Below, piece by piece: positions 36,108 to 45,276 of a stretch of 64,000 nucleotides of DNA. Source of the DNA: an uncultured Sutterella sp. (GTDB lineage: Bacteria > Pseudomonadota > Gammaproteobacteria > Burkholderiales > Burkholderiaceae_F); NCBI GenBank assembly GCA_902463725.1, contig CABQGK010000003.1:221718-285717 (forward strand). The letters are read 5' to 3'. A model generated the notes under the pieces. It was not told where the DNA came from and searched no databases. It saw only the letters and a list, made by a program, of their open reading frames with translations. Both the position numbers and the translations under genes were made by a program. The first letter of the stretch is position 1; every line of letters starts with the position of its first letter.

Positions 36108-37442
36108 TCAGTGCAGGATACGATCAAGGTCGTTAGAAAAACTCCAGACGAAAATGAGCGCAATAATCAAGAGCCCCACAAACTGAATTGCCATACGCGT
36201 CTTGACCAAGAAACTGCGCCGAAGTACGGACTCCACCAAGAGCACAACAATCATCCCGCCGTCCAACACTGGGATTGGGAGCAAATTCATGATGGCGAGC
36301 GCAATCGACATCAGTGCCACCATCTCGATAAACACCACTGCCCCACTGCTGACGGCATCACCAGCAAGTTTCGCAATGCCCACCGGCCCAATCACGGCGT
36401 TCTGTGCTTCCGTCTTACCACCGGCAATCTCACCCAAGCCTTGCAGGTTGATGTTCAGATATAGCATCAGCTTTTGGTAGCCAAACCACAAACTCTCTAT
36501 CGGGTTGTAGCGAACCGTGACGGTATCAGGACGTCCCGAAAGATTGATACCAATCTGCCAAACCCCCTGCTCGTTTGCTTTCGGCTCCACCGTGATGTCG
36601 TGCTTTGTATCCTGAGGCTCACCAGCATGGCTCACTGTCATCACCACGGGCTTGCCTGCAGCAGCTCGGATCGCAGCACTAACCTCATCAATCGTCTGCA
36701 TGCTCTGATGATTGACGGCCCAAATTCGATCGCCAACCCGTAGCCCAGCGCCCTGCGCTGGATACCCATCAACAAGCCCACCGATTTGTGGCGCGCCGAT
36801 GCGGGGGACAAGCCCTAATTTTCCAAGCAAAATACCGCGTGAGCCTGTGCTGATATCCACATCTGCGAGCGAAAAGGTTCGCTCATAAATACCGTTATGC
36901 CGCTCAAAGCGCAAACTTGCTTCACCGCCCGCATAACTCAAAAGCCGCATCGAGCCGTCCATGATGCCAAAGACAGGCGACCCTTCAACGGCCAGCAGTT
37001 TGTCACCTGCGCGCACACCAAGTGTGGCGGCCTGTGTTCCTGCAGGTGGCGTACTGAGCGTGGGCGCAAAGTCACTGATACCAATCACCCCAACGATCGC
37101 CCAACATAGCCAAGCAAGCACCAAATTGGAAAGAGGCCCAGCTAGATACACAATAATTTGCTTCCAGCGAGCCTGCCGATCAAAGGCTCGAACAATGTCG
37201 GGATCATTGGACTCGAACTCTTCTGCGGTCATGGGGCGTACAAAACCGCCCACAGGAAAGAGCCGCAACTGGCAATGGGTTTCGCCCAAACGACGCTGCC
37301 AAAGCACAGGACCCACGCCAAGTGATGCTTCACGAACGCGGATGTTAAAAAGCCGTGAGGCTACATAATGGCCACCTTCATGCCAAACCACGAGGATCGT
37401 GATGAGCAGCGCAAAGCCAAATAGTGCAATCAAAACGGTCAT
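36108..37442 (-). CDS. rseP: Site-2 zinc protease RseP
   Basis: 444 residues, inner membrane. The zinc site HEGGH (21-25) lies in the first membrane segment and NLLPIPVLDGG gives the third ligand near the C-terminus. Two PDZ domains lie between (for example VRAGDKLLAVEGSPV and LRVGDRIWAVNHQ). It cleaves the sigma-E anti-sigma factor RseA and signal-peptide remnants. AAGGGTAG precedes the ATG. It lies nine bases after the dxr stop. Confidence 0.95.
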   Translation of the reverse strand: MTVLIALFGFALLITILVVWHEGGHYVASRLFNIRVREASLGVGPVLWQRRLGETHCQLRLFPVGGFVRPMTAEEFESNDPDIVRAFDRQARWKQIIVYLAGPLSNLVLAWLCWAIVGVIGISDFAPTLSTPPAGTQAATLGVRAGDKLLAVEGSPVFGIMDGSMRLLSYAGGEASLRFERHNGIYERTFSLADVDISTGSRGILLGKLGLVPRIGAPQIGGLVDGYPAQGAGLRVGDRIWAVNHQSMQTIDEVSAAIRAAAGKPVVMTVSHAGEPQDTKHDITVEPKANEQGVWQIGINLSGRPDTVTVRYNPIESLWFGYQKLMLYLNINLQGLGEIAGGKTEAQNAVIGPVGIAKLAGDAVSSGAVVFIEMVALMSIALAIMNLLPIPVLDGGMIVVLLVESVLRRSFLVKTRMAIQFVGLLIIALIFVWSFSNDLDRILH

Positions 37443-37451
37443 GATCTACCC

Positions 37452-38624
37452 TTACTGAGCCTTTGCTGCAATGTGTTCTGCGGTCAACGCACGAACGCGA
37501 GCATCCACATCCAAAATACCATCGACGCTCTCGGGCAACGGGGCAGAAATGCTCTCTAGCGCCCACTTCACCGTATCAAAAATGCCCGTAAAGCTTAGGC
37601 GACGATCCAAAAACGCGCCCACAGCAATCTCGTTAGCGGCGTTAAGCACAATCGAGGAACCATCTCCCGCACGCAACACCTCATAGGCGCGCTCGAGTAG
37701 CGGGAACGTCTTAAGGTCAGGGGCTTCGAACGTAAGTCGCCCAATCTCTGCCAATGAGAGGCGCTTGACATGACCGTTTAAACGATTGGGCCAGCCCAAG
37801 GAGTACGCAATCGGCTCACGCATGTCCGCAGTGCCTAACTGCGCAATCAGAGCACCATCAGCATACTCCACTGCAGAATGGATGATACTTTCAGGGTGAA
37901 CAACCACATCGATGCGGTCCGCTCCAAAGCCAAATAGCCAGCTCGCCTCAATCACTTCAAGCCCTTTATTCATCAGCGAGGCGGAATCCACGCTGATCTT
38001 ATGACCCATCTTCCAATTTGGGTGGGCAACCGCTTGTTCAGGGGTGATGCCGCTCAAGTCTTTGCGACCACGGAATGGTCCCCCTGAGGCGGTCAATAAG
38101 AGACGTGCTTGGGCGCGATCCGTAGGGGTTGCACCAGCAAGGCACTGAAAAATAGCATTGTGTTCACTGTCGACAGGTAAAAGTTCCGTTCCAGTGGCCG
38201 CGACGGTTTTCATCAACAGCGCGCCACCGCACACCACACTCTCCTTATTTGCAAGGAGCAGGCGCTTACCAGTACGCGCAGCTTCAAAGGTAGGACGTAC
38301 CCCAGCAGCGCCGACAATTGCCTGCACGACCACATCGGTCTGCTCATCAGCGGCAAGCGCTGCTACAGCCTCAGCGCCTGCAGCACTCTCGACATGAGTG
38401 AGTCCCGCCGCTTTGAGCGCGCGAGCAAGTTCATCGCCCAAAGTGGGCTCAGCGATCACCACACGCTTGAGCGCAAAGCGCTGCGCGATCTCCACGAGTT
38501 CAGGAATACGGCGTCCACCAGCAATAGCATGTAGCTCAAAACGGTCAGCGTAGCGCGCCAGCACGTCAAGCGTCGATCGGCCGATACTACCCGTGGCCCC
38601 CAACAAAGTAACTTTTTGCGTCAT
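37452..38624 (-). CDS. dxr: 1-deoxy-D-xylulose 5-phosphate reductoisomerase
   Basis: 390 residues. The NADPH fold begins with LLGATGSIGRSTLDV, and LLLANKESVV, EHNAIFQCL and SGGPFRG give the metal and substrate site. It makes 2-C-methylerythritol 4-phosphate in the non-mevalonate isoprenoid pathway. The ATG at 38624 was chosen because homology begins there; a GTG at 38645 is also in frame. rseP follows after nine bases. Confidence 0.95.
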   Translation of the reverse strand: MTQKVTLLGATGSIGRSTLDVLARYADRFELHAIAGGRRIPELVEIAQRFALKRVVIAEPTLGDELARALKAAGLTHVESAAGAEAVAALAADEQTDVVVQAIVGAAGVRPTFEAARTGKRLLLANKESVVCGGALLMKTVAATGTELLPVDSEHNAIFQCLAGATPTDRAQARLLLTASGGPFRGRKDLSGITPEQAVAHPNWKMGHKISVDSASLMNKGLEVIEASWLFGFGADRIDVVVHPESIIHSAVEYADGALIAQLGTADMREPIAYSLGWPNRLNGHVKRLSLAEIGRLTFEAPDLKTFPLLERAYEVLRAGDGSSIVLNAANEIAVGAFLDRRLSFTGIFDTVKWALESISAPLPESVDGILDVDARVRALTAEHIAAKAQ

Positions 38625-38813
38625 ACAGTTCAGCGAAACGCTCACCCGCTTTGGCGTTAGCTCAAGCTGGCGGAATCGTCTCTATCGTTCACTCGAATCT
38701 AAAAAAGCAGAAAAGGGCTCGCCCTTGCCGCTCGCCGTCCATTGACGACATAACAGGTCATTGTCCCACAAAAGAGCGACCAACGGGAAGCGCTTCACAC
38801 TTTGGGCATCGAA

Positions 38814-39953
38814 TCACGCACGCCGTAAGGTAAAGCGCACAATTTCACTTGGAACACCCAACCTCACAGCAAAGCCATTCCAAAGCCCCGTACCCGAATG
38901 GACATAGAGCTTTGCGCTGCCTTGCAGCGGATACCACCCATAGACATAGCCACCATTCATCACAGCAATGGCTTTATTCATGCCCAGGATTTGCCCGCCA
39001 TGCGTGTGCCCAGAAAGCTGAACATCGAAGCGTACGCGCTCGCGATAGTCTCGGGCGTACTTCGGCTGGTGCGCCAACAAAATTCGTACTCCCTCTTCGG
39101 GCGCCTCTGCAAAAGCCTCAACGGGATCGGGGCGCTCGCGACCAAACCGCGCAGCCATAGGATCGGTCACCCCTGCAATGGTGAGTGGCGTCCCTTGAAT
39201 CAAGAGTGTCTCGGAAGCATTTCTGAGGAAACGCCACCCTAGTGCGGGGAAAGTCTGCACCCAGTGCTCATAGTCGACATAATGCTCGTGATTGCCCTCG
39301 CAGACAAACACCCCTAGGCGGGCACGCAACTTGGCTAGTGGCGCCACATCACGCTCGCGGCGTTTCACAAAGCCATCAGCCACGTCTCCCGTGACCACAA
39401 TAATGTCGGGGTTAAGCGCATTGACTCGCTCAACCATAGCGGCCATATGTGGCTCTCTCAGAAGCGAAGACGCGTGCACGTCGGAAATCTGTACAATCGT
39501 CAACCCCTCAAGCGAAGTGGGTAGCGCTTCAATGGGCATATCACGCTCTAGGACTCTTGCCACAGCAATGCCGCGATTGACGCCAAAAGCTGAGAGTGCC
39601 CCCGAGGCCAACGTCATACCCAATGCCAATCGGCGGTCACGCCGTAAGCGCGCTGGGGACGTCGTAGCTCGTCTTGCTACCAAAGCTATCAGTAGCGCAA
39701 TCGCCTCTCTCAGCAATACAAACACCCCGAGCAACAGCAGCGTCACCGATAAAAGGTTATGCGCAATCAGCAAAAGGCGCGGGACTTCAGGCGCAGCAAG
39801 CCCACCTTGCGACACCAAATAAAGCTCCAACAAAAACGGGATCAGGAGTAGTGCACCGATCACCCCCCGCGCCAGACGCGAGAGCGTTAACGGCCAAATG
39901 AAACGCCAAAGGATGAATAGCGCCAAAACTAGATAAAAGATTGCAAATCGCAC
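38814..39953 (-). CDS. Membrane-anchored metallophosphoesterase (YaeI-like)
   Basis: 379 residues: about four hydrophobic segments in residues 1-130, then a calcineurin-type phosphoesterase domain with the five metal motifs DVHAS, GDVADG, GNHEHY, LLAHQPKY and GHTHGGQ. The start is GTG at 39953 with GGAG nine bases upstream. Family members include the UDP-2,3-diacylglucosamine hydrolase-like YaeI/LpxG branch, so a role in lipid A or phospholipid turnover is possible in this neighbourhood but not shown. It separates dxr from cdsA together with the next gene. Confidence 0.88.
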   Translation of the reverse strand: MRFAIFYLVLALFILWRFIWPLTLSRLARGVIGALLLIPFLLELYLVSQGGLAAPEVPRLLLIAHNLLSVTLLLLGVFVLLREAIALLIALVARRATTSPARLRRDRRLALGMTLASGALSAFGVNRGIAVARVLERDMPIEALPTSLEGLTIVQISDVHASSLLREPHMAAMVERVNALNPDIIVVTGDVADGFVKRRERDVAPLAKLRARLGVFVCEGNHEHYVDYEHWVQTFPALGWRFLRNASETLLIQGTPLTIAGVTDPMAARFGRERPDPVEAFAEAPEEGVRILLAHQPKYARDYRERVRFDVQLSGHTHGGQILGMNKAIAVMNGGYVYGWYPLQGSAKLYVHSGTGLWNGFAVRLGVPSEIVRFTLRRA

Positions 39954-40103
39954 GCTCTAAAGCTCCGAGTGGGTCAAGGGCTCGCGACAAACGCTCACCC
40001 TAAGCATGAGAAAGTTATTGAGTGCTCTAATGCTAAAGCTTCAGTTCGCCGCGCGCTCCACCTCGCGCCTCATAGACATATTCCGTTGCGCTTTAGACTG
40101 CTC

Positions 40104-40766
40104 CTAGGCCTCTTCAAGCGTCTCAATCAGAGCTTCACCTGCCGTAGCGTCCGTGAGCTGCGCACAGAATGCTTCAAGCGTCTCGGGCGCGAGTAAGAGC
40201 TCAAAAGAAGCGTCGTAGCGAAAGTCTGTACTGAGAATACGAGCACCATAAACTTGAGAGAAGTGCTCCACGGTATGAATCGCATCGGGCCCCACAGAAA
40301 CGAGTACCCGCACCCCAGCGAGCGCTGCCACGGTGGGAAGCGTTTCTAGCCCTGCCTTAACTGCTCCTTGATAAGCACGAACGAGTCCCCCCGTCCCCAA
40401 CAGAATCCCGCCAAAATAGCGCGTCACCACCGCGGCGATTTCTCCAACCCCGCTATGCAACAACGCCGTCAACATGGGACGCCCTGCCGTACCTTGTGGC
40501 TCGCCATCGTCACTGCTACCGACAAAAGCGCTATCGCCCGCAGGTCCCGCAACATAGGCCCAACAATTATGCGTTGCCGTACGGTGTTCAGCACGCACTG
40601 CCTCGACAAAGTTGCGCGCGCTTTGTGGATCACGTACGCGAGCCATCGTCACAATGAAACGCGAACGCTTCACAACAATCTCTTCACGATGCCAGCGTCC
40701 TTCGGCAAGATCAGGGACTCGCGCGAGCGTCTCTTCGCTAGCCTCGTGGGTTGCGCTCTCAGACAT
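40104..40766 (-). CDS. YigZ/IMPACT family protein
   Basis: 220 residues. The IMPACT N-terminal domain shows SSDDGEPQGTAGRPML and RYFGGILLGTGGLVRAY; a C-terminal domain of about 60 residues follows. The bacterial function is unclear; the eukaryotic relative controls translation through GCN1. The start at 40766 follows AAGGAG; a longer frame to 40874 has no ribosome binding site and runs close to cdsA. It lies 147 bases after cdsA on the same strand. Confidence 0.88.
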   Translation of the reverse strand: MSESATHEASEETLARVPDLAEGRWHREEIVVKRSRFIVTMARVRDPQSARNFVEAVRAEHRTATHNCWAYVAGPAGDSAFVGSSDDGEPQGTAGRPMLTALLHSGVGEIAAVVTRYFGGILLGTGGLVRAYQGAVKAGLETLPTVAALAGVRVLVSVGPDAIHTVEHFSQVYGARILSTDFRYDASFELLLAPETLEAFCAQLTDATAGEALIETLEEA

Positions 40767-40913
40767 GACTCTAGAGCTCCTTGAAAATCGGGTTGCAAAA
40801 AAACGGCGCTGCCACTTGTACGCCCAAAAGCTGAGCGAAAAGTTCGGCAACGCCGCACGTGCTGTACGACGCACTGAGCGCGCGGTAAACGGTTCAGCTC
40901 GTCGCCGTACTTA

Positions 40914-41759
40914 TCAATCGAAAAGCTGAATCCAAAGCAGGATGAACGTTGCTGTGGGCAACACGGGCAGACTAGCATCGAGGCGATCAAAGAAACCGCC
41001 GTGCCCAGGCAACAAATTGGAAGAATCCTTGATGCCAACGAGTCGCTTGAGCATCGACTCCCACAGGTCACCCGAAATCGAGAGCGCCACGAGCGCGAGC
41101 AAAATCAGCACGCCCATGCCAAAGCCCACCTGATCAAAGAGGTAGTTGGTAAAGACGATCTTCTGATCACAGAACACGTACGTGAGCACAAAGAAAATGA
41201 TCACGATCACGTACGCGCCCAACGCTCCCTCAAGCGTTTTCTTTGGGGAAATCGCAGGCGCCATTGGGTGACGCCCCCAAGCGCGCCCACAGAAATAGGC
41301 GGAGACATCAGCACCCCAGACAATCAAAAAGACCGACAGCACCAAAACCCACGTCCCCGCTTGGTAGAGGTAAAGCATGGAAAGGTAGGCTGCTGGCACA
41401 AAAAACACGGCTGACCACAGGCACTGGCGTTGCGTCACAGAAAAACCCGTTGTGCGATTGAAGAGCTCTGCCACAAAAATAACAAACCACGCCACCATGA
41501 CCAAGCCGTTCATCACAAAGAGAAACCAGCTCATGCGGTCAAGGCCGCCCGCCCAATAAATGGAGAACTGAGCCACCATCTCAACAACGGAGACGAGCAA
41601 CGCTGGGCGTGCGCCGAGTCCACCAATGCGAAGCCACTCGTAGAGGGTAGCGCCAAAAGCCACTGCCATGACGCCGCCGAAGGCCAGATTTCCGAGCCAA
41701 ATCGACACAAGCAAAATAACGAGGAGCACGGAGGCCGTAATCACACGCGTGAGTAACAT
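40914..41759 (-). CDS. cdsA: Phosphatidate cytidylyltransferase
   Basis: 281 residues with about eight membrane segments. The family signature near the C-terminus is SGDLWESMLKRLVGIKDSSN with LLPGHGGFFDRLDAS (both shortened here from one continuous motif). It makes CDP-diacylglycerol from phosphatidate and CTP. ATG 41759 with AAGGA upstream was chosen over 41780. uppS lies upstream after a 257-bp gap. Confidence 0.95.
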   Translation of the reverse strand: MLLTRVITASVLLVILLVSIWLGNLAFGGVMAVAFGATLYEWLRIGGLGARPALLVSVVEMVAQFSIYWAGGLDRMSWFLFVMNGLVMVAWFVIFVAELFNRTTGFSVTQRQCLWSAVFFVPAAYLSMLYLYQAGTWVLVLSVFLIVWGADVSAYFCGRAWGRHPMAPAISPKKTLEGALGAYVIVIIFFVLTYVFCDQKIVFTNYLFDQVGFGMGVLILLALVALSISGDLWESMLKRLVGIKDSSNLLPGHGGFFDRLDASLPVLPTATFILLWIQLFD

Positions 41760-41892
41760 AGACTGTATCCTTGGGCGCACCGCGTGAGCTTACGCACGCC
41801 GCGCTAAATTTGAAATGCTTTGGGGCTCTTGGTGAAGGGACATGATAGCGCCCCTCCACCCGAAGTACTACACAATCGATCTTATTCTAGCG

Positions 41893-41920
41893 AAAAGCCG
41901 TCTCGTTGGAAAAGGCTTTT
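41893..41920 (-). terminator. Terminator-like hairpin after uppS
   Basis: AAAAGCC and GGCTTTT (41893-41899 and 41914-41920) pair around a 14-base loop, about 100 bases after the uppS stop on the minus strand. The T-run is longer on the plus strand, so direction is uncertain. Confidence 0.45.
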
Positions 41921-42016
41921 TATGATGCGAGCTCTCTCGAGGTTTTCGCCAAGAGGGCGTGCATAGACAGTGGCGCTTACAGGACTGCACAGAAATCTGC
42001 GCCGGCGCGGCGAATT

Positions 42017-42721
42017 TTAGTTTCCAACAATCTGAAGTTGCTCGCTCGTGCGGCCGAAACGACGCTCGCGACGCGCGTACCAGCTAAGCGCTTCGGCCAA
42101 GTCTTCACCCGTAAAGTCTGGCCAAAGTTTATCCGTCATGTAGAGCTCGGCATAAGCACTCTGCCAAAGAAGGAAGTTGGAGAGGCGGCACTCTCCGCCC
42201 GTGCGGATCATCAGATCCACGGCCGGCACCGATAAGTGCGCTTCAATGGTCTCAGGGGTGAGGGCTAGCCCTTTTTGTACAACAGCTGCTGCCGCTTGCA
42301 CCATATCCCAGCGCCCACCATAGTTAGCCGCAACATTGAGCACCATCCGTTGCCCATGCGCCGTTTGGGTTTCCGCATGCGCGATCACCTCATTGAGATC
42401 GGGCGAAAAACGAGAACGATCCCCGACAACACGCAGAGCAACACCCGCCGCCGAAAGAGGTTCCACCCAACGCTCGAGTGCCGTAGCAAATAGCTTCATG
42501 AGCGTCGTCACCTCATCGGCTGGGCGATGCCAGTTTTCCGAAGAAAACGCAAAAACCGTGAGTATCTTGACCCCCGCTTCTGCAGCGGCCTGCGTCACTC
42601 GATTCAACGCCCCGACACCGCGACGATGACCTTCGGCACGCGGAAAATACCGCGCCTTGGCCCAACGGCCGTTGCCGTCCATGATGATGGCGACGTGCTC
42701 AGGAAAAGGATGGGGTTGCAT
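42017..42721 (-). CDS. uppS: Undecaprenyl diphosphate synthase
   Basis: 234 residues. IIMDGNGRWAKAR contains the catalytic Asp15; RRGVGALNRV, FAFSSENWHRP and LMIRTGGECRLSNFLLWQ complete the cis-prenyltransferase motifs. It makes the C55 lipid carrier for peptidoglycan. No strong ribosome binding site is seen. In most relatives frr lies directly upstream; here a tctBAC block and an aldo/keto reductase separate them. Confidence 0.96.
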   Translation of the reverse strand: MQPHPFPEHVAIIMDGNGRWAKARYFPRAEGHRRGVGALNRVTQAAAEAGVKILTVFAFSSENWHRPADEVTTLMKLFATALERWVEPLSAAGVALRVVGDRSRFSPDLNEVIAHAETQTAHGQRMVLNVAANYGGRWDMVQAAAAVVQKGLALTPETIEAHLSVPAVDLMIRTGGECRLSNFLLWQSAYAELYMTDKLWPDFTGEDLAEALSWYARRERRFGRTSEQLQIVGN

Positions 42722-42927
42722 GAGAGACGTTATGACCTATGAGGGGATGCTTTTGAAAGAGCCTCATTCTAGTGGAAATCGCCTCAAGATGCTAACGTGC
42801 AGAAAACCATGACTGTAAGCAAATTTGCCACCAGACGCTATGGGGCTGCGCCACACGTAAAGCCGCCCGAAGAGATGCAGATCTCATCAAAGAAGCGCGT
42901 GAAATTAGGTTTATCAACCAATCGCAC

Positions 42928-42956
42928 TTGACTTAATGAGCGATCGTCGCCACAAT
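42928..42956 (+). promoter_or_regulatory. Candidate promoter of tctBA
   Basis: TTGACT and CACAAT are spaced by 17 bases, ending 35 bases before the tctB ATG. Confidence 0.45.
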
Positions 42957-42991
42957 TCGCTACGTCCTTTTCCTTACCCTCATGCTCATCG

Positions 42992-43441
42992 ATGAAAAAA
43001 TCTGACTTCGGTGTCATTGGCTTTATCTACGCCATTGCACTTTGTTTTTACATCATGACGGTTGAGCTTCCTCACGAAGCACAAACCTATCCCCTTGGTC
43101 TCATCATTGCCTTGACGTCTCTTAACACGGTCTACCTCGGCCAGTGTCTCTTAAAGTACGCACGCGAGCACCGCGTCGACAATGACCTCCCCATCATCTT
43201 TAAGGATTTCCAGCTCAAGCAGTTCATCGGTATCTCGGCTGGATGCGTGCTTTTTCTGGTGCTCATGTATCTGGTGGGGTACTACGTTGCTGCGGCCATC
43301 TACCTCACCGCCACGATGCTCTTTCTCAAAGTGCCGAAGTTGCACATTCTCTTGGTGCTCGTGGCGCTCGTAGCGCTCGTTTATGCGGTGTTCTCCCTCT
43401 TTCTGCAGGTGCCGCTACCACACGGTCTGATCTTCAGCTGA
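42992..43441 (+). CDS. tctB: Tripartite tricarboxylate transporter small subunit TctB
   Basis: 149 residues with four membrane segments, typical of TctB: an N-terminal helix, EAQTYPLGLIIALTSLNTVY (part), an amphipathic linker and two C-terminal helices. It works with TctA in the inner membrane. The tctA gene follows after ten bases. A small overlapping frame from ATG 42982 reaches a stop after seven codons and may be irrelevant or a leader. Confidence 0.85.
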   Translation: MKKSDFGVIGFIYAIALCFYIMTVELPHEAQTYPLGLIIALTSLNTVYLGQCLLKYAREHRVDNDLPIIFKDFQLKQFIGISAGCVLFLVLMYLVGYYVAAAIYLTATMLFLKVPKLHILLVLVALVALVYAVFSLFLQVPLPHGLIFS

Positions 43442-43451
43442 GGAGTCGAAC

Positions 43452-44954
43452 ATGCTTGAAACCTTGTCTTTGATGGGTATGGGCTTTGTTCATGCCATTA
43501 CCCCAATTAATCTCTTGGCCATGTTCGCCTCGACAGCGCTCGGTGTCGCCATTGGCTGTCTACCGGGGCTCTCTGCCGCAATGGGCGTTGCGTTGTTGCT
43601 GCCCGTCACCTTCGGCATGGACCCTGCCACAGGCCTCATTGTGCTTGGGGGTATTTACTGCGGCGCCATTTTTGGTGGTTCCATCTCGGCAATTTTGATT
43701 CATACGCCAGGCACCCCCGCTTCGGCGGCTACCGCCATCGAAGGCTATCAACTCACGCTCAAAGGTCAGGCTGCAAAAGCGCTTTCCGTTGCCTGCATCG
43801 CGAGCTTTGTTGGCGGCCTGCTGAGCTGCATCTCGCTGTACTTCCTCTCGCCAGTGCTCGCCGAAATTGCCCTGCAATTCAAGAGCCCCGAATACTTCTG
43901 GCTCTCGATTTTTGGACTCACCGTGATAGCGGGCGTCAGCTCCAAGTCATTGCTCAAGGGCTTGATTTCTGGTGTTTTGGGGCTGCTTATTTCCACGATC
44001 GGCATGGATCCCATGGAAGGGGTCGAGCGCTTTATGTTTGGACAGAGCACGCTTTACAACGGCGTGGACGTGACCTGTGCGCTCATCGGGCTCTTTTCCA
44101 TGTCTCAGGTGCTCATTCTTGCGGAAGAACGTATCGTGCAACGCGATCGCGCGGTGAAATTCAAGGATCGTCTTGGTATCTCTGGCGCGGAATTCAAGCG
44201 GCTCACCCCAACCATGATCCGTTCTTGGATTATCGGCAACATCATCGGCATTCTGCCTGGCGCGGGGGCTTCGATTGCGTGCTTTATGGGTTACAACGAA
44301 GCACGGCGCTTCTCTAAACACAAAGAGGAGTTTGGCAACGGCTCGATCGAAGGGGTCGCTGGCTCTGAAGCTGCCAACAATGCGGTCACGGGCGGTTCTC
44401 TGATCCCGACGCTTACGCTCGGTATCCCTGGCGAGAGTGTCACCGCTGTGCTGATGGGCGGGCTCATTATTCACGGTCTGCAACCCGGCCCTGAGCTCTT
44501 TACCACGCACGCAGGCATGACCTATACGTTCTTTGCTGGCTTTGTGCTCGTGCAGTTCATGATGCTCGCTATTGGCATGCTCGGCTGCCGTGGTTTTGCT
44601 CAAATCGCTCGTATCTCGGATGCTATTCTCATCCCCTCGATCTTCATTCTCTGTGTCGTGGGCTCGTACGCGATTCACAATAACTTCGTCGAAGTCATCA
44701 TCATGCTCATTTTCGGCGTCATCGGGTATTTGGTTCGCAAGTTTGGCCTCAATGCCGCTGCCATTGTGCTCGGCCTGATCCTCGGACCGATCGGTGAGAA
44801 TGGGCTGCGCCGCTCGCTCTTGCTCTCTGACGGCGACTGGAGCATTCTCTTTTCGACCCCCGTCTGCTGGATCATGATTGTGCTGTGCGTGCTCGGCGTG
44901 CTGAGCCCGCTACTGATGGAGCGTTGGGAGAAGCGCCTCCAGTCAGAGAAATAG
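43452..44954 (+). CDS. tctA: Tripartite tricarboxylate transporter large subunit TctA
   Basis: 500 residues with about twelve membrane segments. The family motif GCLPGLSAAMGVALLLPVTFG is split here into GCLPGLSAAMG and LLLPVTFGMDP; the second-half repeat is GILPGAGASIACFMGYNEA (part). It is the main channel of a sodium-coupled uptake system for tricarboxylates or other carboxylic acids. GAGGAG precedes the ATG. The substrate is set by the binding protein downstream and is unknown. Confidence 0.95.
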   Translation: MLETLSLMGMGFVHAITPINLLAMFASTALGVAIGCLPGLSAAMGVALLLPVTFGMDPATGLIVLGGIYCGAIFGGSISAILIHTPGTPASAATAIEGYQLTLKGQAAKALSVACIASFVGGLLSCISLYFLSPVLAEIALQFKSPEYFWLSIFGLTVIAGVSSKSLLKGLISGVLGLLISTIGMDPMEGVERFMFGQSTLYNGVDVTCALIGLFSMSQVLILAEERIVQRDRAVKFKDRLGISGAEFKRLTPTMIRSWIIGNIIGILPGAGASIACFMGYNEARRFSKHKEEFGNGSIEGVAGSEAANNAVTGGSLIPTLTLGIPGESVTAVLMGGLIIHGLQPGPELFTTHAGMTYTFFAGFVLVQFMMLAIGMLGCRGFAQIARISDAILIPSIFILCVVGSYAIHNNFVEVIIMLIFGVIGYLVRKFGLNAAAIVLGLILGPIGENGLRRSLLLSDGDWSILFSTPVCWIMIVLCVLGVLSPLLMERWEKRLQSEK

Positions 44955-44996
44955 TCTCTTTTGGCGCGCTCTCGCAGAGCGCTCACGCCTGACTGC

Positions 44997-45021
44997 AACG
45001 CCTCACCTTGTGTGAGGCGTT
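44997..45021 (+). terminator. Terminator between tctA and tctC
   Basis: Arms AACGCCTCA and TGAGGCGTT around a seven-base loop, followed by GTGTTTTG, 43 bases after the tctA stop. Confidence 0.7.
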
Positions 45022-45154
45022 GTGTTTTGGGCGACGGTAACCCAATTTAGCATCCAAGTTGTTCTAGGGTGACAAGCGCGAGAGGGTTTTCCCTAATTCG
45101 AAGCGAATACCTCCCGTTGCCTTGTTGACAGCCCATCTTGAGATGCTCATCATG

Positions 45155-45186
45155 GCGATATATCGCACCTTCTATATAATGGTGCG
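45155..45186 (+). promoter_or_regulatory. tctC promoter region with two palindromes
   Basis: A 12-bp perfect palindrome GCGATATATCGC (45155-45166) overlaps a second inverted repeat CGCACC/GGTGCG (45164-45169 and 45181-45186). The latter encloses TATAAT (45175-45180). No good -35 is spaced from it; TTGACA stands further upstream at 45125. Regulator-dependent control is likely. Confidence 0.5.
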
Positions 45187-45276
45187 GTATTTCTCCTAAT
45201 CACTTAGGTGGAGAGTCCTGCCACGCGCACTGGCTCGAACCATTTTTTCTGCCAACAAAAGTAAGGAATGATCGTT

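Larger units (their letters stand above)
44955..45276. other. Gap between tctA and tctC
   Basis: About 320 bases without a gene. It holds the terminator at 44997-45021 and the palindromic promoter region at 45155-45186; the last 90 bases form the tctC leader. Confidence 0.6.

Noticed and set aside
38713..38726. Terminator of the metallophosphoesterase gene
   Set aside because: AAGGGC/GCCCTT has almost no loop; a T-run follows on the minus strand, but the stem is too short to be sure.
43947..44678. 243-residue minus-strand frame opposite tctA
   Set aside because: Antisense of a well-conserved membrane protein; the composition (Arg, His, Glu) is typical of a shadow.
45187..45276. tRNA-like bases (GGCTCGAACCA) in the tctC leader
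   Set aside because: No cloverleaf could be drawn around them on either strand.
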